A DNA stretch of 7,893 bases from Wenzhouxiangella sp. (GTDB lineage: Bacteria; Pseudomonadota; Gammaproteobacteria; Xanthomonadales; Wenzhouxiangellaceae): positions 1-7,893 of the forward strand of contig JAASTB010000091.1 in NCBI GenBank assembly GCA_021767625.1, written 5' to 3'. The notes beneath the pieces were generated by a model. It did not search any database. It saw only the letters and a program-made list of their open reading frames with translations, and was not told the origin of the DNA. Shown piece after piece: positions 1 through 4,848 of this stretch (positions are counted from its first letter, which is position 1; each line of letters opens with the position of its first letter). Made by a program: the position numbers and the translations under genes.

Positions 1-79
1 GCATCAGCAGCGCCCGTTCGCGCAGGCTCAGGCCGTTGATGCGCTCGGCGATCTTTCCCACTCGCGCAGGCATGCTCAT
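1..79 (-). CDS. mshJ: MSHA biogenesis protein MshJ-like (5' end only)
   Basis: Only the first 26 codons are inside the window; the gene runs off the left edge. The ATG at 79-77 overlaps the stop of the upstream PilN-domain gene in an ATGA arrangement; a second in-frame ATG lies at 73-71. The N-terminus reads roughly MSMPARVGKIAERINGLSLR and then ERALLM. The pattern 'short amphipathic stretch, then LSLRERALL' just before an expected membrane helix is what MshJ/GspM/PilO-type pilus platform proteins show. Position directly after mshI and the PilN-domain gene fits the usual mshI-mshJ order. In the family this bitopic inner-membrane protein pairs with the PilN-like subunit. The assignment rests mainly on gene order and this short peptide; a PilO label would be equally fair. 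Confidence 0.7.
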   Translation of the reverse strand, partial: MSMPARVGKIAERINGLSLRERALLM

Positions 80-681
80 TCGGATTCCCTCGCGGTCGTG
101 GAGATGGTAAAGCTGATGCCGTGTTGCTGGTCCTCGCGCTCCGACAGGCGAACCTGGCGGAAGCCGAGCCCGGAGAACTGCTCGAGCTCAGACAGCTGCG
201 ACAGCCAGGCGGGAATCAGCCGCGCCTCGAGGGCGTTGCCCTCGGCCGTGAGCGTTTCACCCTGGTCCGCCATGTAGAGTTCGGTCAGCCAGAGCCCGGC
301 GGGAACTTCTCCTGCCAGGGCGTCCAGCCTTGCGAGCAGGTCGAGTTCGGCCGCCGGCATGCGGCGATCGAGAGCCGCCAGGCTTTCGCGCAGCCCGTCG
401 CGCCTTTCGCGAAGATTCTCCACCTGGGCCACGAGCGCGGCGTCGGGTTCTTCCGGCGGCATGTTCGCCTGCAGCTCTGCCACCTGCTCGACCGCGCGCT
501 GTTCGGCTTGTTGCTGGCGCTGCAGCTCTTCCTCGAGACTTGAAACGCGCTGGCCGACGAGAACGGACCACAATACGAGCAGCACCACGAGCCCCAGTGA
601 AAGCCAGGCGATGGTCTGGGCCGAGAAAACGATCTTCTCCTTGCGGAAGATCGGTTGGTAGAGGTTGATCTGCTGGTTCAC
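76..681 (-). CDS. PilN-domain MSHA pilus assembly protein (MshI2-like)
   Basis: This is a 201-residue bitopic inner-membrane protein. The N-terminus carries the INLYQP motif (residues 5-10) and a basic stretch (RKEK), followed by one hydrophobic helix at about residues 23-43. A Gln/Glu-rich coiled coil follows at about 47-72, then a small periplasmic alpha/beta domain. This is the PilN architecture; in type IV pilus systems PilN binds the actin-like PilM through its cytoplasmic N-terminal motif and PilO through its coiled coil. Here MshI and MshJ would be the partners. The start is GTG at 681-679, sharing GTGA with the mshI stop (678-680), so translation is probably coupled. Its own stop overlaps the mshJ start. 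Length is normal. Function is inferred from family and context. Confidence 0.85.
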   Translation of the reverse strand: MNQQINLYQPIFRKEKIVFSAQTIAWLSLGLVVLLVLWSVLVGQRVSSLEEELQRQQQAEQRAVEQVAELQANMPPEEPDAALVAQVENLRERRDGLRESLAALDRRMPAAELDLLARLDALAGEVPAGLWLTELYMADQGETLTAEGNALEARLIPAWLSQLSELEQFSGLGFRQVRLSEREDQQHGISFTISTTARESE

Positions 682-1601
682 AGGCTGACCTCCTCGTGGC
701 GCAGGGCGCCGCCAAGGGCGATCAGGAACTCGGAAAGGTACGCGTCTGGCAGGTCAATCTCGGTCGAGACCACGTCTTCGACCCGGTAGCCGTCGACCGG
801 GATGCTCAGCGCTTCGCCGAGCGAATCCACCAGGCCCTCATGAGCCGCAAAGCCGGGCAGTATGCGCAGCGCGGCGACCGGTGGCTGTCCGAAGTGGCTG
901 TCGTAGTAGTCGAGAGAGCGCTGCACCTCCAGCGCGATCTGGTCATAGGAGGTGTCGGGGTCGTCGAGCAGCTGCTCCGTGCCCGTGGCCAGGCTGCGAC
1001 TCAGATACATGCTGCCCTGACGCGTGATGGTGATGATGCCGTGGTCGTCGCCGAAATACAGCATGGCGACGCCGCGGACGTCTTCCTCCAGCTGTGCGGC
1101 CAGGTTGCGCAGCGCCATTTCCGTGATGTCGATGACGCGCAGGTCGAGATCGGCGTTCTCGATCAGGTCGATGTATTCGCGAACCTCGCGGGCCCGCGCG
1201 GCGACGGCATACATCATGGCCTGGCCCTGCGGCCGGTTGTTCTGGCCGGGGATTTCGAAAACATCGATGACGGCGTCATCGATGTGAAAGTCGATCAGGT
1301 TGCGGACTTTCCAACGGACTGCGGCGCGCAACTCCGACGGGTCGACGCGCGGGGCTTCGACAAGAAGCAGTTCGTACCGGCCTTCCGTCATCACGAGATT
1401 GACAGTCGAGCCGCGATCGGGCACGGCCTGCTGCACGACACGCTCGAGATCGCGGTCCCCGCCCAGGTCGAGGCATTCCGCCGACAACAGGCGCGGCTTG
1501 CGGCCCCGCTGGTGATCCACCGCAGCCGCGGCAAGGACACGTGGAGCCAGGTACAGGCCCGTAACCGCCTGGTTTCGCGCGCGCTTCCGAAACAATTTCA
1601 A
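678..1601 (-). CDS. mshI: MSHA biogenesis protein MshI (PilM-like)
   Basis: This is a 307-residue protein with no signal peptide, matching MshI of mannose-sensitive haemagglutinin pilus clusters. Recognisable stretches are 'LLLVEAPRVDPSELRAAVRW' at about residues 78-97, followed by a segment leading to 'VIDVFEIP' (111-118), and a later 'MLYFGDD' strand. This is the degenerate actin-like (PilM) fold, which forms a cytoplasmic ring on the PilN-domain subunit. The chosen start is TTG at 1601-1599, giving MKLFRKR. It has an AAGGGG-type ribosome binding site about 8 nt upstream, and no in-frame ATG or GTG fits better. It is the first gene seen in a minus-strand operon continuing into the PilN-domain gene and mshJ. 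No clear sigma-70 promoter was found upstream. The family call is strong; the TTG start is moderately sure. Confidence 0.87.
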   Translation of the reverse strand: MKLFRKRARNQAVTGLYLAPRVLAAAAVDHQRGRKPRLLSAECLDLGGDRDLERVVQQAVPDRGSTVNLVMTEGRYELLLVEAPRVDPSELRAAVRWKVRNLIDFHIDDAVIDVFEIPGQNNRPQGQAMMYAVAARAREVREYIDLIENADLDLRVIDITEMALRNLAAQLEEDVRGVAMLYFGDDHGIITITRQGSMYLSRSLATGTEQLLDDPDTSYDQIALEVQRSLDYYDSHFGQPPVAALRILPGFAAHEGLVDSLGEALSIPVDGYRVEDVVSTEIDLPDAYLSEFLIALGGALRHEEVSL

Positions 1602-2171
1602 TTGTCTGTCCCCTTTATTGTCGTTATCGGGTCGTGTGGCGCATCACGTACCGATTCGAGCCCGCCACGAGCAGCTGGTTCGGCAACGATCGATTGCAAA
1701 GATTCTTGTGATAAAGGCTTTGCAACTGATTGATCACGCTGTGAAATGTATCGCAACCCCAGGCATCGGTCAATTGCTCTCTTCGGCATGCGGCCCCGGT
1801 CGAAGCTTTGGAACTGCCACTATTTCTACAAGACATGTGCCCCGATCGCAAAAGTCATGCTCCAGTTCGCCCATGCGGGCCGCTAGCGTGCTATGTGTCA
1901 CATTCCATGGCCCGCAGATGGAGTCCTGTCCTCATGCAGCATGACGGGCACCGACAGATTCTGCGGTCGATCACGGATGTCAACGAATCCGGCGCCGCGG
2001 CCTGCAACCCGCGAATCCCCTTGTTAGTATCGCAGCCGTTCCGCTGGCTCAGGCGCCCGAATTCGTCGCGACCGACCTTTCCCGCGACCGAGAGATTGCG
2101 CCTCGGCAAAACGACGGCCGGAGCGTCGGCGGTGGATTCGCAATGCAATCATTCAGGAGAAGGCCAGATTC
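1602..2171. other. divergent intergenic region, mshI / betaine operon
   Basis: These 570 bp separate the minus-strand pilus operon from the plus-strand betaine operon. Open frames exist on both strands but none has a convincing ribosome binding site, homology or codon pattern. The region is visibly less GC-rich than its neighbours around 1680-1760. It contains the 8-bp inverted repeat at 1694-1725 (listed separately), a small palindrome ATGTG-T-CACAT at 1893-1903, and a weak TAGTAT box at 2025-2030 that could be a -10 element for the betaine operon but lacks a good -35. A ribosome binding site AGGAGA at 2155-2160 serves the first betaine gene. I see no riboswitch-like or tRNA structure here. 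Confidence 0.6.
1694..1725. repeat. inverted repeat, possible operator
   Basis: TTGCAAAG (1694-1701) and CTTTGCAA (1718-1725) are perfect 8-bp inverted copies separated by 16 bp. The arm-to-arm centre distance is 24 bp. It lies about 95 bp upstream of the mshI start, in the AT-richer part of the divergent region. It could be a dimeric regulator site or simply a hairpin in the mshI leader; no regulator is identifiable. Confidence 0.4.
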
Positions 2172-3023
2172 ATGTCGCATCAGGCATTTTCACCCGAGAA
2201 GCAGGATTTCGGACGCGATCCAGTCGATGTCCGGGACACCGACCATTACCAGAAGGAATACGTTCACCGATTCGTCGACAAGTGGGACGAATTGATCGAT
2301 TGGGACGCGCGCTATCGCAGCGAGGGGGATTTCTTCGTTCAATTGCTGAAGGAACGCGGGGCCAAGCGTGTGCTCGACGTCGCCGCGGGTACCGGGTTCC
2401 ATTCGGTCCGTTTGATCGAAGAGGGGTTCGAGGTGTGCAGCGTCGACGGCTCCGCGGAAATGCTGGCCAAGGCCTTCGAGAACGGCCGGCGGAGAGGGCA
2501 TATCCTGCGCACGATCCAGGCGGACTGGCGCTGGCTCAACCGGGACGTTCACGCTACCTACGACGCCGTGATCTGCCTGGGTAATTCGTTCACGCACCTC
2601 CACACCGAGCACGATCGGCGCAAGACCCTGGCCGAGTTCTACGCCACGCTCAAGCACGACGGTTGCCTGATTCTCGACCAGCGCAACTACGACGCAATTC
2701 TCGATCACGGTGCCTCCAGCTCCCACAAGTACTACTACTGCGGGCGCCAGGTCAGCGCGGAACCGGAGTACGTCGACGAGGGCCTGGCGCGTTTTCGCTA
2801 CTCCTTTCCCGACGATTCGGTGTTTCACCTCAACATGTTCCCGCTCAGGCGCGATTACACGCGCAGCCTCATGAAGGAAGTGGGCTTTCAGGACGTTACG
2901 ACCTATGCCGACTTCGAAGAAGACTCGGGTACGGACGGCGAAGAGCCGGACTTCTTCATCCACGTCGCCGAGAAGCGTTACCGCAACCCGGAAGCTTCTG
3001 AAGCTACCGACCAGGAGGACTGA
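2172..3023 (+). CDS. gsmt: glycine/sarcosine N-methyltransferase
   Basis: This is a 283-residue class I SAM-dependent methyltransferase (EC 2.1.1.156 family). It methylates glycine to sarcosine and sarcosine to dimethylglycine in the cytoplasm, the first two steps of betaine synthesis from glycine. SAM-binding motif I is VLDVAAGTG at residues 67-75. The acidic motif II region is 'VDGSAEML' (91-98), with 'QADWRWL' (116-122), 'ICLGNSFTHL' (134-143) and 'LDQRNYD' (168-174) matching glycine N-methyltransferase hallmarks. The basic run NGRRRGH (104-110) is also typical. Length fits the halophile and cyanobacterial enzymes. The ATG has AGGAGA 11 nt upstream. The stop abuts the start of the next gene. 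An acidic C-terminal tail (about 270-283) agrees with a salt-adapted protein. I recognise the family with high confidence; the salt induction expected of such operons is inferred. Confidence 0.95.
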   Translation: MSHQAFSPEKQDFGRDPVDVRDTDHYQKEYVHRFVDKWDELIDWDARYRSEGDFFVQLLKERGAKRVLDVAAGTGFHSVRLIEEGFEVCSVDGSAEMLAKAFENGRRRGHILRTIQADWRWLNRDVHATYDAVICLGNSFTHLHTEHDRRKTLAEFYATLKHDGCLILDQRNYDAILDHGASSSHKYYYCGRQVSAEPEYVDEGLARFRYSFPDDSVFHLNMFPLRRDYTRSLMKEVGFQDVTTYADFEEDSGTDGEEPDFFIHVAEKRYRNPEASEATDQED

Positions 3024-3869
3024 ATGAGCAGCCAGGCTTACTCACGGGTCGTCCAGACGGCCCGGGACTACTACAACAGTGACGACGCCGACAATTTCTA
3101 CTTTCACGTCTGGGGCGGCGAGGATATCCACGTCGGTCTCTACGACTCCGACGAGGAGCCCATTGCCGCCGCCAGCCGACGGACCGTTCAGCGGATGAGC
3201 GAGGTGCTCGGCCCCCTGGACGAGAGCGCTCGCGTCCTGGACCTGGGCGCCGGATACGGCGGTTCCATGCGCTACCTGGCGCGCGAGTTCGGCTGCCGCT
3301 GCGTTGCGCTCAACCTGAGCGAGGTAGAGAACGCCCGGGATCGAGAGAAGAATGCCGAACAGGGCCTCGAAAAGCTCATCGAAGTCGTGGACGGCGACTT
3401 TACCAACCTGCCGTACGAGGACGGCAGCTTCGATGTCGTGTGGTCGCAGGACGCCATCCTGCATTCCGGCGATCGGGCCCGCGTCTGCGCCGAGGCCGCC
3501 CGCGTGCTCAAGCCGGGTGGGCGCCTGATCTTCACCGATCCGATGCAGTCCGACGACGCCGATCCCGAGCGGCTCCAGCCGATCTATGACCGGATTCACC
3601 TCGATTCCCTCGGCTCCCCCGGCTTCTACAGGCAGACCCTGCAAGCGCTGGGCCTGGAGGAGGTCACCTGGGAGGACCACGGAGACCAGCTGCCGCGCCA
3701 TTACGCCCGCGTCAGGCGGGAGCTGGAAGCCAACGAAGAGGTCCTCCGTGAACGCGGCGTCAGCGACGACTACATCCGGAAAATGAAAGCCGGCCTGCAA
3801 CACTGGGTTGACGGCGGCAAGCGCGGCGACCTGGAGTGGGGGATCTTTCTTTTCCGGAAGCCGGCCTGA
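3024..3869 (+). CDS. sdmt: sarcosine/dimethylglycine N-methyltransferase
   Basis: This is a 281-residue SAM-dependent methyltransferase (EC 2.1.1.157 family) that completes the pathway by methylating sarcosine and dimethylglycine to glycine betaine. The family signature 'WGGEDIHVGLY' is at residues 30-40. Motif I is VLDLGAGYGG (71-80). Then come 'DGDFTNLPY' (123-131), the substrate-pocket stretch 'VWSQDAILHSGDR' (139-151) and the post-motif 'VLKPGGRLIFTDP' near 160-173. Its ATG follows the upstream TGA with no spacer; a GGAGG ribosome binding site lies inside the last codons of the preceding gene, so the two proteins are surely co-expressed and probably coupled. No convincing terminator follows: the hairpin at 3861-3874 straddles the stop codon but has no T-run. 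The two enzymes alone suffice to make betaine from glycine. Confidence 0.95.
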   Translation: MSSQAYSRVVQTARDYYNSDDADNFYFHVWGGEDIHVGLYDSDEEPIAAASRRTVQRMSEVLGPLDESARVLDLGAGYGGSMRYLAREFGCRCVALNLSEVENARDREKNAEQGLEKLIEVVDGDFTNLPYEDGSFDVVWSQDAILHSGDRARVCAEAARVLKPGGRLIFTDPMQSDDADPERLQPIYDRIHLDSLGSPGFYRQTLQALGLEEVTWEDHGDQLPRHYARVRRELEANEEVLRERGVSDDYIRKMKAGLQHWVDGGKRGDLEWGIFLFRKPA

Positions 3870-3893
3870 GCCGGGCCAATGAGTCGGCCGGGC

Positions 3894-3923
3894 TTGGCTT
3901 ATCGTGCAGCGATTGGGTACAAT
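3894..3923 (+). promoter_or_regulatory. sigma-70-like promoter for tRNA-Ser region
   Basis: TTGGCT (3894-3899) and TACAAT (3918-3923) are 18 bp apart. The -10 is followed directly by a GC-rich discriminator (GCCCGGC), as in stringently controlled tRNA promoters. The element sits 25 bp after the sdmt stop and reads toward the tRNA-Ser genes. It is bracketed by GCCGGGC (3887-3893) and its complement GCCCGGC (3924-3930). Confidence 0.6.
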
Positions 3924-3977
3924 GCCCGGCTTGATTCAGGATTGCCTTCACTTTGGAATCCGAATCTGTCTGTAAGA

Positions 3978-4015
3978 CGAGTTTTGGAGAGGTGCCGGAG
4001 CGGTCGAACGGGCTC
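3978..4015 (+). pseudogene. 5' fragment of a tRNA-Ser(GGA)-like gene
   Basis: These 38 bases are identical to 4142-4179, which cover the leader and the 5' part of the intact tRNA-Ser(GGA). The match includes 8 nt of leader, the 5' acceptor strand GGAGAGG (3986-3992), the whole D-arm and the first three bases of the anticodon stem. After 4015 the sequence diverges. CCGGT (4015-4019) can still pair with ACCGG (4031-4035), enclosing an 11-nt loop that is not a valid serine anticodon loop. No variable arm, T-arm or 3' acceptor strand follows. It therefore cannot make a tRNA. It lies between the promoter at 3894-3923 and the intact gene, so it is probably transcribed as part of that tRNA's precursor. 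Confidence 0.8.
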
Positions 4016-4040
4016 CGGTTTCGGAATGCGACCGGCACTT

Positions 4041-4130
4041 CTTTCGGCCCGCATGCGGTCCGAAAGTCGCTCCGGCCGCATGATCAGGTTGAAAAGGCTC
4101 GCCGCATGCAGCTTTTCCGGGCTGGAGCGA
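4041..4130 (+). other. two abutting hairpins between tRNA fragment and tRNA-Ser(GGA)
   Basis: The first hairpin, 4041-4066, pairs CTTTCGG with CCGAAAG around the 10-bp palindrome CCGCATGCGG, with one mismatched pair. The second starts at the very next base: 4067-4077 pairs with 4120-4130 over 11 bp including one G-U, and inside it GAAAAG (4091-4096) pairs with CTTTTC (4112-4117). There is no T-run after either, so they are not standard terminators. They would fold in the tRNA precursor; I recognise no RNA family. Confidence 0.5.
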
Positions 4131-4149
4131 TGAGCAAAAATCGAGTTTT

Positions 4150-4241
<92 letters not shown>

Positions 4242-4246
4242 CATTG

Positions 4247-4274
4247 AAAAACCCCGCCCCGAGCGGGGTTTTTT
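4247..4274 (+). terminator. rho-independent terminator after tRNA-Ser(GGA)
   Basis: The stem AACCCCGC (4250-4257) pairs with GCGGGGTT (4263-4270) around the loop CCCGA and is followed by T's to 4274. The preceding A-run lets the stem extend and could make it work in both directions. An identical copy is at 4414-4441. Confidence 0.92.
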
Positions 4275-4309
4275 AATGATCGGGGAGGGGGACTACGGAT
4301 TTGAGCCCC

Positions 4310-4400
4310 GGTTCGACCCGAGCGAAGCGAGGACGATGCGAAGCAACCCGTAGCGAAGCGAAGGGCAAGCGCCGTCAGGCGCGCAGTCAATCCCTCCCTC
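4310..4400 (+). repeat. 91-bp repeat copy A, with 72-bp core 4317-4388
   Basis: This stretch matches 4586-4676 with one mismatch (A4341 versus C4617). It consists of a 5' T-arm half (GGTTCGA, 4310-4316), a 72-bp core that is not tRNA, and a 3' T-arm/acceptor part (AATCCCTCCCTC, 4389-4400). The core has two imperfect internal units, CCCG-AGCGAAGCGAGG near 4317 and CCCGTAGCGAAGCGAAGG near 4347. It ends with a small hairpin, GCGCC-GTCA-GGCGC (4369-4382). Upstream, 4275-4309 is a unique sequence I cannot assign to any complete tRNA. There is no coding potential of note. Confidence 0.85.
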
Positions 4401-4407
4401 TCCGCCA
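4389..4407 (+). pseudogene. orphan 19-nt 3' end of tRNA-Ser
   Basis: This is a second copy of the last 19 nt of the tRNA-Ser(GGA) gene including CCA. It continues into the same spacer and terminator, so 4389-4441 equals 4222-4274 over 53 bp. No 5' tRNA half precedes it; instead the 72-bp core abuts it. It cannot form a tRNA. Such displaced 3' ends are typical scars of integration at tRNA genes, and also of the rtT repeats of the E. coli tyrT operon, which carry the last 19 bp of their tRNA. Confidence 0.8.
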
Positions 4408-4413
4408 TCATTG

Positions 4414-4441
4414 AAAAACCCCGCCCCGAGCGGGGTTTTTT
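4414..4441 (+). terminator. rho-independent terminator, duplicate copy
   Basis: It is identical in sequence to the terminator at 4247-4274: stem AACCCCGC with GCGGGGTT, loop CCCGA, then six T's. It would stop any transcript that reads past the first terminator or starts in the 72-bp repeat copy A. Confidence 0.9.
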
Positions 4442-4476
4442 GTGCGCAAGTGGTTCGTTCGTGTGTTGTTCTTGTA

Positions 4477-4506
4477 TTCGCAGATGGATTGCCAAGCGTT
4501 TACAAT
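4477..4506 (+). promoter_or_regulatory. possible promoter for the tRNA-Ser(UGA) pair
   Basis: TACAAT (4501-4506) is a good -10 box placed 14 nt before the split tRNA-Ser(UGA) copy. TTCGCA (4477-4482), 18 bp upstream, matches the -35 consensus at four of six positions. It lies just after the duplicate terminator, so it would start an independent transcript covering the split copy, the intact tRNA-Ser(UGA) and possibly the deacetylase gene. Confidence 0.45.
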
Positions 4507-4520
4507 TCATCCTCCAAGAC

Positions 4521-4676
4521 GGAGAGGTGGCAGAGCGGTTGATTGCACCGGTCTTGAAAACCGGCAAGGGTTAGCGCCCTTCGAGGGTTCGACCCGAGCG
4601 AAGCGAGGACGATGCGCAGCAACCCGTAGCGAAGCGAAGGGCAAGCGCCGTCAGGCGCGCAGTCAATCCCTCCCTC
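4521..4676 (+). pseudogene. tRNA-Ser(UGA) copy split in the T-loop by 72 bp
   Basis: Bases 4520-4592 are identical over 73 bp to 4735-4807 of the intact gene. They include the acceptor 5' strand, D-arm, anticodon arm (UGA at 4555-4557), variable arm and half of the T-arm up to TTCGA. The 72-bp core (4593-4664) then interrupts the T-loop. The tRNA resumes with AATCCCTCCCTC (4665-4676), exactly one base further on in the intact alignment, with no target duplication. After four of the seven 3' acceptor bases the sequence changes to GTGCGG, so the acceptor stem is incomplete and CCA is missing. It is very probably non-functional even if the insert were removed. An intact copy lies 59 bp downstream. 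Confidence 0.88.
4593..4664 (+). repeat. 72-bp T-loop-inserted core, copy B
   Basis: This is the second copy of the core at 4317-4388, differing only at 4617 (C instead of A). It ends with the same GCGCC-GTCA-GGCGC hairpin at 4645-4658. It begins immediately after TTCGA and ends immediately before AATCCC of a serine tRNA, as copy A does. Confidence 0.9.
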
Positions 4677-4678
4677 GT

Positions 4679-4710
4679 GCGGCTCGAAGAGCCGCCCGCC
4701 GCCAGGCGGC
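4679..4710. other. tandem hairpins upstream of tRNA-Ser(UGA)
   Basis: GCGGCTC (4679-4685) pairs with GAGCCGC (4689-4695) over 7 bp around a GAA loop. Next to it GCCGCC (4698-4703) is complementary to GGCGGC (4705-4710). Only a weak T-rich stretch follows (TTGTGGTCT), so a terminator role is doubtful. They begin 2 nt after the split tRNA copy ends. A TAAAAT box (4719-4724) lies 11 nt before the intact tRNA but has no recognisable -35. Confidence 0.45.
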
Positions 4711-4735
4711 TTGTGGTCTAAAATCAGTCTTTAAC

Positions 4736-4825
4736 GGAGAGGTGGCAGAGCGGTTGATTGCACCGGTCTTGAAAACCGGCAAGGGTTAGCGCCCTTCGAG
4801 GGTTCGAATCCCTCCCTCTCCGCCA
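4736..4825 (+). tRNA. tRNA-Ser(UGA)
   Basis: This is an intact 90-nt class II tRNA with encoded CCA (4823-4825). The acceptor GGAGAGG (4736-4742) pairs with CCTCTCC, with discriminator G4822. The anticodon stem CCGGT/ACCGG (4763-4767/4775-4779) encloses loop CTTGAAA with anticodon TGA at 4770-4772, reading UCA and other UCN codons. The long variable arm AAGGG-TTAGC-GCCCTT and the T-arm GAGGG-TTCGAAT-CCCTC are complete. It may depend on the promoter before the split copy, because its own upstream sequence shows only a -10-like box. No terminator follows; a protein gene starts 23 nt downstream. Confidence 0.96.
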
Positions 4826-4848
4826 TCCGATTCAAAGGGGAATTTCCA

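Noticed and set aside
1598..1789. Small minus-strand frame of 63 codons just upstream of mshI
   Set aside because: Its stop overlaps the mshI start, as a leader gene might, but it has no good ribosome binding site, no recognisable sequence, and overlaps the inverted repeat.
1893..1903. ATGTG-T-CACAT as a CRP binding site
   Set aside because: The CRP half-sites TGTGA and TCACA should be 6 bp apart; here the arms are separated by one base.
1808..2584. Plus-strand open frame of 258 codons
   Set aside because: It overlaps gsmt in another frame for over half its length, has no ribosome binding site or recognisable domain, and its composition looks like a shifted reading of GC-rich DNA.
3861..3874. 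Hairpin CCGGC-CTGA-GCCGG as the betaine operon terminator
   Set aside because: The stem is only 5 bp, straddles the stop codon and lacks a T-run.
4521..4676. Split tRNA-Ser(UGA) as an intron-containing functional tRNA
   Set aside because: The 3' acceptor strand stops after four bases and CCA is missing, so removing the insert would not give a working tRNA; an intact copy is next to it.
4310..4676. CRISPR-like array
   Set aside because: There are only two copies, the repeat is 91 bp and it includes tRNA sequence; there are no regular spacers or cas genes.
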